From: Brachypterus glaber
Taxonomy: Eukaryota; Arthropoda; Insecta; Coleoptera; Kateretidae
DNA: 64,000 bases
Reading direction: 5' to 3'
NCBI GenBank assembly: GCA_958510825.1
Contig: OY294044.1
Coordinates: 75,934,895-75,998,894 of the forward strand
This document shows positions 1-13,500 of this stretch, piece by piece. Position 1 is the first letter of the stretch, and every line of letters begins with the position of its first letter. A program made the translations under genes and the position numbers. The notes below the pieces were generated by a model, which saw nothing but the letters and a program-made list of their open reading frames with translations, was not told the origin of the DNA and ran no database searches.

Positions 1-580
1 TTTATTCCAAGGGCTAGGGCACTGTAAAAGATTACTGGTTAGACTGTTTGATTGTAGAGAAGCAGTTTATTTTTAGTGGATAGGACTTTTCTTACCTAGT
101 AAGGGGTATAGTTTGGAGAGACGGCCAATGGCTCATAAGATTTGAATAGGGTAATGCCTAGATAGATAGTAGAGCTAAATATAAAAGGACACAGGTACAC
201 GAAAAAAAAAGGTCTTGCCCACTTTTCTATATCTATAAAGAAATTGCACTGCTCTACTATAGAATTTTCACAATCAATGAGAAAATCCCCAACCAAAATG
301 ACATATAGCTGCTATTTCACGCTTTTTGCGATCTTCAGTTGCATATATTGGTATGGTGGCTTTCGCACCAATTGTTGAAAATATTCAAATACTTATTAAA
401 AATAAATATTTCTGTATCGAGAGCGTACAAATTGGTGGCGCCATCTAATGTTGCAAAAAAGTACTAAATTAGATGTTGGCATACCTGTAATCTGATAAGA
501 ATTATCAAAAACTTTTGTCTCGAAGCCAGCACCTAGAACCGACACGGCAAATCAAATTATAACGAAAAATAGAGTTTAGT
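1..580. other. Intron sequence, nothing recognised
   Basis: This AT-rich tract is downstream of the last visible formin donor. I see no splice-bounded exon, hairpin or known element. Confidence 0.5.
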
Positions 581-1111
581 GGAGTCGCTGAATCCGAATC
601 TGGGGTTGGTTTAGCTTGGTCAGATCGCATTTCGTTCCTAACCTTAAAAAATAATAATCTTTATTGACCAACAGTATACACCAATGACAGGACAAGTATA
701 TATAAACATCTACATATATGATACAAAATATACACATAAATAATTTTTTTCATTGCAAAAATACAAAATATATCTATCAATAAATACAAATAAAATATTA
801 ATAAAAAATATTATGCGGGATTAGGATTTTCACTATAAAGAATTTGACCTAGAGCACTAAAATTAATATCAATATCATTGCTTAAGCAATTGAAATTATT
901 GCACATGATATACACCGGAGATTTGTATAGAATATTAGTCCTGGCAGAAGAGATAGAAAATGTGCCTACTTGTCTTGAGTTATGTATCAACTTTCATCAC
1001 TTTTGTTAAGTTATTAACAAAATGCGATTTGACCGAGTCAAACCAACCCGGATTCGAATTCAGCGACCCCAAAAACGTATAGAAATGTTTATCTCGTCTG
1101 GTGGACAAGAC
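581..1111. mobile_element. Foldback MITE split by a LINE 3' fragment
   Basis: The left part (581-647) contains GTCGCTGAATCCGAATCTGG; the right part (1004-1111) contains its inverted counterpart CCGGATTCGAATTCAGCGAC and AAAAACGTATAGAAATGTTT. Both match the uninterrupted copy at 58381-58631, where the two arms are separated by a short loop. Here a LINE remnant occupies the loop, so the LINE inserted later. Confidence 0.8.
648..1003 (-). mobile_element. LINE 3'-end fragment, same family as the 11.7-15.5 kb element
   Basis: On the minus strand it reads LIHNSRQVGTFSISSARTNI then [13 protein letters not shown], parallel to the last 60 residues of ORF2 of the LINE at 11863-12360 ([31 protein letters not shown]). 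Its 3' untranslated region shares CTGTTGG and AATAAA near the end. The 5' part is truncated, as is usual for target-primed insertions. Confidence 0.85.
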
Positions 1112-1240
1112 TTTTTTTTTCGTGTGCCTGTGGAATCGAAGTCGTGCAAAACGTGGAGCCTATATTCTATATTTTTAAAAAATTTAGGTATAGCAAATTT
1201 TGTCAAATTGAAGAAAATAGATAAATGGGAAACGACTTAC

Positions 1241-1520
1241 CTAAAGCTGCTTTATCTATGTGGTACAGTTCCGAATCAAAGTTAAGCAAATCCGGGAACT
1301 TTAGTCGTATAGTCGCCACAATAAAATGCAACAGACACGACCGTTTGTCGTTCGATTTTGTGTCTAAGAGCGTATCCAGCGACTGCAATTTGAAACCATA
1401 AGCAGGGCCTCTCTTGCTGCTGTTCAAATAATTACCAAACGCCAAAATTACCTCGAGAACGGAACGCAATTTACTTGATTTTTTCACTGAAGACGCGCCT
1501 GATATTATTGCTTGCACTTG
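1241..1520 (-). CDS. Frl: Formin exon: FH2 core with GNYLN signature (280 bp)
   Basis: The exon encodes [20 protein letters not shown], then [35 protein letters not shown] and [13 protein letters not shown] followed by GFKLxSL is the most conserved formin FH2 signature, in the actin-contacting core. The acceptor is at 1521-1522; donor GTAAGT follows 1241 and leaves one base of the next codon. The remaining FH2 and tail exons would lie before position 1. I found no further exon in 1-1240. Confidence 0.95.
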
Positions 1521-4500
1521 CTAAAATCAAAAATAGGATTAACGACTGATAAAAAGGTCATATCTTAAATGTTCTTAATAAACTCGATTTTTCTTGAGAT
1601 ACTTTATAATTTACTACTTTTTTTGGGGCTTGGGGGTAGTTTAACCCTCTTTGTGAGGGTGGATTTTCATCAAATCCAAGGGTGATACCCCTTTACGTGT
1701 TTTTATGTTTTATATTACAGAAAAATGTGTTTTTGAAATATTTTTCTGTAATATAAAACATAAAAAACACGTAAAGGGGTATCACTCTTGGATTTGATGA
1801 AAATCCACCCCCACAAAGAGAGCTAAACTACCCCCAAGCATAAAAAAAGTAGTAATCATAAAGCATCTCAAGAAAAATCGAGTTAAAGGGTTTCAGTCAG
1901 TTATGTTTAATAAAATGTGAGAAAGTTTGGTATAAAATACAATTCAAGTACCCCTAGTTAACCTTGTTTAAGGGGACGTTTAGCTTCTAGAACAATAAAT
2001 CTTGCTTTTTGCACAAGTTTATGACCAGACAAAAATTTTGAGCACTTATACGTTACATTTTATCAATTCCAATTGAAGTAACAGATGTTTGAAAAAGAGG
2101 CTAAAAGACCTCTTTTTTTGCGGTCACTTTATTAAGATATTACAATCGAATAAAAAACACGGACGAAAACTACTTTTATAAGCTATCTCACCCCCAGAAC
2201 CCTTCTCAGACAAAACAGATTTATTTTATCTAAACTGGTAAATATCCTTCAATTAGCTGAAGATGTTTAAAAAGAAAACGAAACGTCGGATATACCCCTT
2301 TTAATATACTTACCGGTGTAATTAAATGCACGTTATCATAGAAATTTCCAATATAATACATAATGGATAATTTGACAGATATCCGTTCAATTTTGGTCAA
2401 CTGTAACAGGAATTTATCTTCTTCAGTCAACAGATTAATATTTTTCTTTTCGGCAACGAATTCTTTGTACGCTTTATTTTCTTGTTCTGTTGGTACCATT
2501 CTTTGTAACAGTTCGACGTTTTCTAGCGACAATTGCTTCAAATCTAGCATGTTTATTGCGTTTATTATCTGTTCGGGCGTTTTTTCCAGTTTTCGTCTTG
2601 AAATGGCTAAAATTTAAAATCATAAATTATTAAAACTAATAGAGGGGTCCTACCATTATTATACTATTTACAGCGCCTGCGCTTGAATAGTATTATACGG
2701 TAGTTTCGAGTTTTCCAAAATTTTAAAAAATCGCCTAGACAAAAAATTCTTGGATATAAATTTGTTTCATAAAAAAATCCGAAATTTTAAAAAATTTTAA
2801 AATGGGAAAGCAATAAGAAACTTTTTTTTTATTTGTCTGCCTGCCCGTCTATCCGATGTTACGATTATTGTTAACACGATAACTCAAGAAAGAATAACAC
2901 TGGTCGACAAATCTGAAGATTTCTCTAACTGAGATTCCAGAAATAGGTTTATACTAATTTTGGGTCGCTGAATCCAAATCCGAAGGCCAACAAGATAATA
3001 CTTTCTCCTATAGGTCTAGGTTTATTAAAATAAAAATATCATATTGGCAGCAGTTTTTTTCTTAGTGGAACTTGCAGAGATATGTATGTTTAAACCTATT
3101 TTTCTCGAAAACTATTGACCTTTGATCAAAAGGTCCAATATGTTTTTTACGTAAAATTAATCAATAAATAATAATTTTTTATCGAAATTGTAAAATTCTT
3201 AAACATAAATTTTGTTGGAGAGATATATCACAGAAACACTTTAGAACGCACGCCTCTGACATACACACAATTATATTTTTGGGTAAGTAGGGGAATAAAT
3301 AACTTATATTACCACTATTAACCGTACTAAATTTTAATGTGATAAGTCAAAGCATTTTCTTGTAATTACACCAAATCGATTTTCCTAATTTTAACTTTTT
3401 TTATGATATAAAAAAATCTGAGGGTGATGGAGACAAACGGCCTTTTTCGGATTTGGATTCAGCGACCCAAAATTAGTATAAAACTATTTCTGGAATTTCA
3501 GCTAGAGAAATCTTCAGATTTGTCGACCAGTGTAATCCGATTGACTTTTTCAGGAAATACTTATTGTATGAAGGTTAAACTTTTAAAATAATCGAAAAAG
3601 CTGAAAGAAAATTCCAATTAACGTATCTTTTTGAGGAAAAATTACTTTTATTAAGGATCAATTCTACCAATTTTGATAGTAATCCACAAAAAAAAAGTTA
3701 TGGGGCGTTAAACTTTTTTTTTAAATGAAAAAAATATCATTTTGTTTTTGTTTTCAATTTTTTTCTCGCATAAACAAAATTTAAAAATTAAAAAATATAT
3801 ACAGGGTTATTCATAAATAGGTAAGAAAAATTTAAGAGGTAATTCTGCGTTAAAAAATATAAAAAAAAGTTCCTATAAAGGTTGGTCCGGAAAAGAGCTC
3901 TAAGGGAGCTATGACCCTTCTAAGGGTATTTAATATCTGGAACCCTATAAACCAAAGTAACGAATTTTTGCACATGCCTTAACATTGATAAAGGCCATCA
4001 TTTCAATTAATTTTTATTTGGTAATATTAACCAGGGACTTTTTTGTCCCAAACTTTTTTATCCGTAAATTTTTTGACATTTTCTCAATAAAATATCAATC
4101 TTTAATTAAAAATAAATAAAAAGGTACTCTTTGTGAATTAGTCTGGGGCAAACAAGTGACATCGCCCCGCGATTTCGCACGTCCCTGATTAAAATTACCA
4201 AATAAAAATGACATGAAATGATTGCCTTTATCAATTTTAAGGTATGTGCAAAAATACGTTACTGTGGTTTATAGGGTTCCAGAAATATTAAATAAAAACT
4301 ACTTTTTAGATGTACCCTTAGGAGGGTCGTAGCTCCCTTAAGGCTAATTTCCGAACCAACCTTAATAGGAACTTTTTATCGTAGAATCACCTCTTAAATT
4401 TCTCGAACTTATTTCTGAATAACCGGGTGTTTTACGAAGGTGGTTCACCCCTTTAACTTTTTTACTTTTTTAGGTAGGATCTTGAAATTTGCAGAAGCTG

Positions 4501-7500
4501 TATTACGTACAATTTAAGATTTTTTGACATAGTTAGATTTTTTTTGTTAATTCCGGTTTCGACGGAAATAAATCGAACTTTCGATTTTTGAATGGAACAC
4601 CTTGTATATTTTTACATATTTTGGTTCAGAAATCAATTCTGAGAACAAGCATGTGTCACTAGTCTAACTTTGACAGGTCATGTAATAGTTTAGTTAAATC
4701 TTCAATTTAAATCTTTTGTGTTTTAATGCCAAGTTCTTCCAAATAAACTATTCATGTGTGGTATACAAATGTTCGCAAGAAAATTCTCTTTCATTTTAAC
4801 CTAATGAGCCACTCTCTTTCCATTTGAAAAAAATGACTTATAGACCAAAGTATGATTTCCGAACGTTTAAGAGTCCACCACATTTAGTTTTGGAAAAAAA
4901 ATCAAAATGATATTTTTCTGAAGACACTAGACAAACAATTAGGCGAATAAGCTAATTTAAGGCACTCTAGATTTAAAATAAAAATTTAAATAAAAAATGA
5001 CATGGCCTGTCAAAAATTGACAGGTGATCCATGATTGTTCTCAGAATTGATTTCTGAATCAAAATAGGTAAAAATATACAGAGTGTTCCATTTTAAAATC
5101 CAAAGTTCGATTAATTTCGAGTGAAACCGGAAGTGTAAAAAAATGTCTAATCATGACAAAAAATCCTAAATTATACACAATATAGCTCCTGCAAATTAGC
5201 TAAAAAAGTAAAAAAGTTAAGGGGGGTGAACTACCTTCCTGAAACACCCGGTATATAGTTTTAATTTTTCGTTTAAAAAAAAGATAGGTATTTTCGAGTA
5301 TTCGGGTATTTAAAAAAAAAATATATTATTTTTGTTTGTTTTTTTTTTAACATTATTCGTTTTTCGTAAAATGTTCATATATTACGTAACGCAATTTTTC
5401 GAAATTTTTGACCCCCTCCTCTCTGTGTCACAAACTGTCACATTTAATAAAGATTCAATTAAATTTCCTATAAAACACTAAAAAAATTCGGTTCATATCA
5501 TGTGAATTTTACAACTTAATATTAATATTACACTCTAATTTTAACCACATTTTTTTACAGTGTAAGAGATTTTTCCTGACTTTTAGGCAAAAAATAGCTA
5601 AATTCCAGGTTTTCCAGATGACCTTGTATGATTCCCTGATTTTATTTAGATACTTACCTATGTTTCTTAATCTTGTATGTTCCAACAAAGAAATATTCTC
5701 GGGTTTCTTAAACCTATTACTAGGGAATCTTGGTCCATCAGCCTCACATATTCCATTCGACATCAACGCATTTGGACCGATTTTGAATTTCTCTTCAAAC
5801 TCGTTAAAATCTATACAACTGTGCAATTTAACATCGTCCAATTCGCTAAATATTGTCCCTCGAACCTAGAATATAATAATTTATTAATAATAGTTATTTA
5901 TGGTACTAGTGGGTAAAGTAAGATATTGCCCATAAGAAAATTAACCTGCGAGGCGTCAGCCACATTTTAAAAGAAATTGATCAAAACCCCAAGCTAATTT
6001 GAAAATGAAATCGCAAGCAAAAGAAACGATTCAATTGTTTTTGTAGCGATTTGATTGGACAGCAATTTGTCATGGATAACTAGATAAGTAATAAGAGAGT
6101 AAAAAGAAATATTTTTTGTACTTTAAAATTAAGTATATTTTAATAATTTATTATAATTAGTAATAATCGAATAAAAAATATTGGATAATACACGGGCAAA
6201 AAGTTAAATTTCGATTTCGTAGGTTTATTACCCTCGGGCCGATCCCTATCGGCCGGCCCTCGGGTTACAAAAGCCTACTCAATCGAAAAATTTATATTGT
6301 ATTATAAATAAATATTAGAGTGCATTTACTCTTTATTCTATTTTGTTTTACCTGGTTTGGTTTGAGGGCTATCCAGTTAACAGTAGGCAGTTTGTATTTC
6401 GTTTGTACTTTTCGTTTGATGGTCACAGCTCCATCTGGGGCTTGCATAAACCCAGCAGGTGGAGGTGGGATTGGAGCAGAGGGAACTCCACGCAATGGAG
6501 GAGGAGGCGGACAAGGGGGAGGNNNNNNNNNNNNNNNNNNNNNNNNNNNNNNNNNNNNNNNNNNNNNNNNNNNNNNNNNNNNNNNNNNNNNNNNNNNNNN
6601 NNNNNNNNNNNNNNNNNNNNNNNNNNNNNNNNNNNNNNNNNNNNNNNNNNNNNNNNNNNNNNNNNNNNNNNNNNNNNNNNNNNNNNNNNNNNNNNNNNNN
6701 NNNNNNNNNNNNNNNNNNNNNNCAAGATTTTATAAAAAAAAACAATTTTATAATATTTATTATTTACAATAATTTTAGGGTTGCTCAAAAGTAAAACTTA
6801 AAACTTACGTGAAGATCCTCGAGGTAAACTTCCAACGGTTTCCAACTCAGCGAGTTTCGACTCGAACATACTCTGCCTGTTTTTGGATTCTTGCTCATGG
6901 TGCTGCACCACTCTTCGCAAAGTTGACACTTCTTCATCGGCCTTCTTTTTCACTTCCAGTAAGTCGTCTCTTTCTTCTCTAACTCGTATTAGCTCGCTTT
7001 CTAAATTCGCTATTTGCTCCAAAGCATGGTGCTCTATTTCTTGGTTTTGTTCATGCATCTGAAAAAACAAAAACATTAGAACAACCAACTAAAGTCTGTG
7101 AAAATCTGCTGTAGCTTAGCTACAAGTCTTTGTTTCGCAAAGGACTTGCATCTATAATTCGATCGTATTACAGTTACAGGATAAAAAGCGGCATAACCTC
7201 AACATTCTGATTAAATAATTATATTATGTTTTATAAAGTTTGGATAGATTCAGTTGACAGTTTTTGCATTATTTCTCATAGTCATAGTAATAGATATTAA
7301 AGTACTAGTTGCATAACATACGTTTTTAGCGCACGAGTACAAGTTTAGAAAACGAGCCGCTTGCGCCTAAAGCACTAGTGCGCTAAAAACGTGTTATGAA
7401 ACAAGTGCTTTATACATTTTTTTTCTATTTTCCTCTAAAATTAAAAAAAACTTACATTTAAATTAATGGCTGATTTAGGGATTTTTGTTTCGGGTTGGCA

Positions 7501-10500
7501 TTACAGTTTTCGACATGTTTAAAATTCTAAGAACAAATGATATTTTGATATATTTTATAGTTATGTCTTCTCATTTTCACTGAAAGTAACCAAGCCACAA
7601 TTTTAACATGGTAAAAATTACACTGCCCAGTAAGAGATCTTTCCCATTTTTCACCTCCTCGCATAAAACAGATTTTTTATTATTAGATTCACTTTTAGCA
7701 ACATTAAAAATATAACAATTTTCACGAAAACTAACCCCCGCCTCTTAGGGGGTGGAGTTAGATTTTATTTATTGTCAGATTCACTTTTAGCAACCCCAAA
7801 AACCCCAATACACGAATTTTCACGAAAACTACCCCCGCCTCTCAGGGGGCGGAGTTAGATTTTTTTTATTATCAGATTCTCTTTCAGCAACCTTAAAAAC
7901 CCCAATATACCAATTTTTACAAAAACTACCCCCCAGCCCTTTGGGGGTGGAGTCAGATTTTTTTTTATATTCAGGTTCACTTTCAGCAACCTCAAAAACC
8001 CCAAGTTTTCACGAAAACTACCCCCCACCACTCAGGGGGTGAAATTACAAAAAAATTATTATTAGATTCATATTCGTCGACCTTAAAAACCCCTATATAC
8101 CAATTTTGAAGAAAATATTTAAAATATATTTACCCCCTCTCCTTTCCCTTTCAACATGGGAAAGAAATAACCTAAACACAAAATTTTGTAGAAAATTAAA
8201 CTTTAAAGCGACATTGACATTGCACGGAAAACGTCAAACGATAGGCTTTTGTCTGTTGCCAACACAATAGATAAAAAAAGTACACACCTCTTATGGGCCT
8301 ATAAGAACACGCAAAATGTGTGTGATTATGAGCTTATAAGAGTCGCATAATAGAAAAAACTAATTACGACAATAGAGCTAAACAATGATTAAATAACCTC
8401 TAAGGCTTAGTATAACGTGAACAAATAATTTTGAGGCAAAGCCGCTTTTTTTTCAAATTCTTAGTGACTGGGAAAAACATCCATATATATTTATAATTAA
8501 AATCAATTTAATATTATGCAGATATTTTACTCACTCCAGCAAGTTCATCCTCCAATTCAGCCACCTTTTCAAGAGCTGCCGTTTTGGTTTCACTATCCTC
8601 CATCAGCGCAGCCACGTCGAAGACGTTGTCCAGATAAGCGCTGATTTGAACCTGCAACTCCTCGCTCTCTGTCATCCGTAGCTTCTCCAGGTATCTATCC
8701 AAGCCCAGGGCGGTAAACTCATATTGCAGATGCACCCTAAAGTTCATATCTTCTACGGAATGTACTATTATATTCACAAATTGCATACACGCAACCATGA
8801 ATTCGATATGAAACACTTCAAAGTTGAGAAAATACTCCATTAAAGTTTGAAACCGGTGAGTTTCGTGGCAGGTTTCTTTGAAATTATCAAAGGCAGAAAG
8901 AATTATTTCATGTCCACCTTTCACTAAACATATTGCCGCTAACAATTCCAAAACTAAAGCTTTAGTCCTTAAACTTTTGTGAATTAAACTTAAACTAATA
9001 CAATTTATTGCTTCTCGGTGTTGTATAACCATGTTAAAACCATACTTATTATTCATTATAGCCCTCATACACATAATACATACGTGTATGTCATCTTTTG
9101 ATTCGCCCATGTTCAATTTTGTTACATGTCTCGTTCTTCTTCGTATGGTGGGGCTATCTGGAATTTCTAAAGCCGGTCTAAGACTAGTGTATCCGGAACT
9201 TTTGTCTAGTTGGCTACTTAAAACAGTTGAATTTAAAGTGCTATGTGCGTTTGGGTTCAGTTTTTCCTCTGAAGATGTCCGAGATTCTGCTATTCGTTGC
9301 TCGTGCCGCATCATGCCAAGTCGAAAGCTTAAATAATCTATTAGTACGTCTAATCCTCTATTCTCTTCGTTTAGAAATTCCCTTACCCATCTGAAAAAAT
9401 AGAACAAGTTTGATATACAACGTTGATCAGCCGAGGGTACCAGCCAAGAACTACAACATATCAAAATTTCAGCCAAATCCGCGGAAAGACATTTTCCTCA
9501 GTAAATTTACTAGGTCATTTTAAAAGTGTCAAAAACTTGAGGAAACCAAAATAAAAAAGTTTATAAATATTTTTTTTTTCAAAAGGAAAAAAAAGTACCG
9601 CAAAAAAAAAAACAAAGAAAAACTATACCTAAGTGAGAATCTAATAACAGAGATATAATAAAAAGGATTTACCCTGCAAGATAAGGATGCCACGCGCTAG
9701 TCTTTTCCTCATATTAAGTGTGTTTTTTAATTCGGGACTGATTTAATTAAAATTTAAGTTCCTCTACCTAGCGGTTCTGTGAACCTAACCATCGCATGAC
9801 GTGTCTCGTGTTGTCCAAAAGCGCCGCTAGCCAAGTGGGTAATTTCTGGGAGAATCCCTGTACACTTGCTTGACAATCATGGAAAATAACTATACCTACA
9901 CTATTTTCTTAAAAAATAGCCCCCTCGGATTTAAGATTATTTGCACTGAATGTGGTAGTTATTTTGTACTTACTCTATGTGATTTGTTCGTAATGATATT
10001 TCTAAATCTCGTAAAACTTGCGTCGATGTCGAGTCCACAACCATTTTTCGTTTCTGAAATAAAAAAATGTTTTGTCAGAAAAAAAAATTATGTCTCATCC
10101 TTAAACCCTTCCGTTCCATTATATCCACGTATGGATATTTTAAGTAGCAACATTTACCACAATATCCACAGTTGGATATTCGTATACGGGATTTTCGATA
10201 AAAAAATTATCTGTTATAAGTCACTAGAAAAACCGGCTGAAGCGTAAGGGGTTAAATGGCATAACTAAAATTTGGATTGCATGGGAGCTAAAAAATAGAT
10301 TAATTATTATTAATATTATTTTTTAATAATTATTATTATTGCAAAGCATTAAGTGCTCCAAATTAAAAATTAACATTTTTAAGCATTAATGAGGTATGTG
10401 TAGCTTTTCTTTAGACTTCTTTAGCTTTATTGATATAAGTATTACCAACTTGTCAATTGCCTTTTAGTCCAGGAGGCAGTGAATTTTGTTTGTAATACCC

Positions 10501-13500
10501 ATAGAGCACACAATATCCCCCGGATATCCTCTCAATGTCGCATGACCCAGGACATTAGTAGTATATCCCAAAAGGTATGTCCTGACCGTATATTCCCAAG
10601 ATCTACGGTATGTCCTTGGTACATCCCAGGGACGTCCCGAGGAGATGTCCCGTGGATGTCCTTTCGGGATATCCCTGAGATATCCTACGATGGCTCTTCC
10701 TTCATTATTTTAAATTTACCGCGTTTTTCGTGACTTTAATGGCAGATGTTTTTGTCGGCATTTGTGGTCTGTTTATTGGACTTTTTTCGTGGACAATTTC
10801 GTGAGTATTACCGCTCCCTGAGGGAGGGGTAATATTCCCTCCGTCTTAAGTAGGTACTACAGGGGCGGTACTTCGTCCCTTGGAGAGGCGATATGAGGCG
10901 ATATCGGGCGTTCTCGAGGCGATATTGGACGATCTCGAGTCGATATGGGCGATATTAATTACTGTAAAAGGCGATATTTCGTCCCGATAATGAAGAGTGA
11001 CATACCCCCCGCAAGAAATCGTAGGTATTCAATGGGGGGTTTTCCGATGGGTTAAGTCAAAAAATGCTTTAGAATATACAAATGCATTCCATTTTTTTTT
11101 TACACTGATGAAAATGGTTCTGCTAATAAGTCGTACACTAAAATTAAGTAAAAAAAAGAGTTGCTGATCTGTAGAAATACCAAATACGTATGGTACACGA
11201 AAAACTGAAAATTTCAAAAATAATTGCTCGTGTTTTGGTATTCCACCAAGAGGCACATTAATACAGTTTGCATAATCTGTAAAAGCTGTATGAAAGGTCT
11301 TAAACTCCCCGTACGGTTGCCAACCTCGCTCTCTGAGCTCGGTACAGTCTGTAATCGTCCTAAAAACCGTATTTTTCGCCCTTTTATCATAAACTACTAT
11401 AAAATTTCACCAAATTTTGGTGAAAGCTTAACTGTAAAAAGTCAAAATAGTTTTTAATTTTATTTTTACCATTTTTTTCCTTACTTTATGCAATATTTTC
11501 TTTTATAAATGCAAAAATGATCTAACTACTTAACCTCTAAGTGGTAACGTGGTGTTATTCGTGACCTCGCCATAATAAATTATTTTATATTTTAAGGGCA
11601 TGAGCCAATGAAACCAATTTATTTTATTTTAATGTTTTCAACTGTTATTTTTTTAGAAGCTAATTACTATACCAGACTATTATTAAATAAACACAAATAA
11701 ATAAATAAATAAATAAATAAATAACGTTTATTATCCAACAGTAAAAAAAAAACCATTAACAGGATAAATATAAAAAAAAGAACATAAACACATATAAATA
11801 CATATTGCACAATAGGTAAATATAAATCTAAGTAAACATTTAAAAGCAGTTATTAAAATAATTTAAGACTCAAATGTTGGATTCTCGTGAAAGAGAATTA
11901 CATTAAGGGAAGAAAAATTAATGTCAATATTGTTATTTAAACTATTGAAATTATTACACATGATATACACCGGCGATTTAAATAGAATGTTTGTTCTGGC
12001 AAAAGGAACCGAAAACGAGCTAACTTGCCTAGTTCTTTCATGGGGTATTTGAAAATTTATTTTACCCAATAAATGTATGCAGTCAATGCGGTTATGAAGG
12101 AGTTTAAATAGAAATGATAGTGCATTATTTTTTCTGCGAACGTCTAACAATAGCAAGTCATATCTATTTAATAGACTGATCTGATCAGTGCCTTGGGCTG
12201 GATAGACCCTTTCAACCCTGAAATTTAAGAATTTTGCGAATCTTCTTTGCACTGATTCAATTTGTAGTCTCTGATTTTCATAAATTGGATACCATACTAT
12301 AGATGCATATTCTAACTTAGATCTTACGAAACTGTAATATAATGATTTTAAACTAGCCATAGTAGTAAAACTAGTAGTATTACGGACTATAAATCCTAAT
12401 AACCTTGCAGCAGACTTACAAATGTTATTAATATGTGGGGAAAAGTTAACTTAGTGTCATAGGTCACACCTAGATCTTTTATTTCGGTACAACGTTCCAG
12501 TACCTGATTATTTATTTTATAGTTATAAAAAATGGGGTTTACCTTACGTGTAAACGAGACAATTTTGCATTTATTTATATTTAGTTTCAGTCTGTTGTTT
12601 TCACACCATATATATACCTTATCTAGTTCTTGTTGTAATTGCTGAAAGTCCGTAATACTCGTAATTATATAAAATATCTTAAGATCATCAGCAAACATAA
12701 GCTTGAAACAATATAGCAGTAGCAGTAAACCATTTATGAAAATCAGAAATAATAAGGGCCCTAAATTAGAACCTTGTGGTACCCCTGACGTTGGAGATAA
12801 TAATACTGACATAAATCCATTGTAGTTTACAAACTGCGATCTGTCAAATAGGTAGGACTTAAAAAGTAAAATAAGTTTAGGGCTAAAACCAATACATTTT
12901 AAACAGTGCAGTAAGATATAATGATCAATTTGATCGAACGCTTTCATTACGTCAGTATATATCACGTCGACTTGACCTCCTTTATCAACATTTTCAATAA
13001 TAATATCGTTGAAACTGGCAAGATTGGTAACAGTTGATCTTTTCTCCATAAATCCATGCTGTTGTGGCGATAAAATATTTTTAACGTCATTATAGATATA
13101 TTTATATAAAATACATTCAAAAACTTTGACAAAATTGCATAAAATTGAGATCGGGCGGTAGTTACCAATGTTGCCAGGGTCGCCTGATTTTAAAACCGGG
13201 CTGATCCTAGATATTTTCCACATATCGGGAAATTTAGCTGTGTTTAGTATAAGATTATATAAAAAATGCAGAGGAGCTGTTAAAAAGGAAGCACAATCTC
13301 GAATAAGAAAACTAGGTATTTTATCTATTCCAGAGGTCATGGAATTCTTAAGCTTTTTACAGGCTAAAAGAATATCTTTTTCTGAAACAGAAGAAATATT
13401 GATTGTTGCATAATCGGTGTCAAAATCAGAATCATTCTTATTTACAGGTGAAGAAGTCTGGTACACACTGGCAAAATACTGAGCAAAACCGTCTACTATA

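Noticed and set aside
96..296. 66-residue minus-strand frame as the next formin exon
   Set aside because: It shows no FH2 similarity and no acceptor/donor pair of the required phase.
6320..6794. ORFs read through the N run on both strands
   Set aside because: They exist only because N is translated as X; the real coding frame there is the formin FH1 on the minus strand.
9391..9476. Upstream extension of the large GBD/FH3 frame to a Met
   Set aside because: A good acceptor at 9391-9392 and the phase-matched exon at 9974-10053 show that these residues are intronic.
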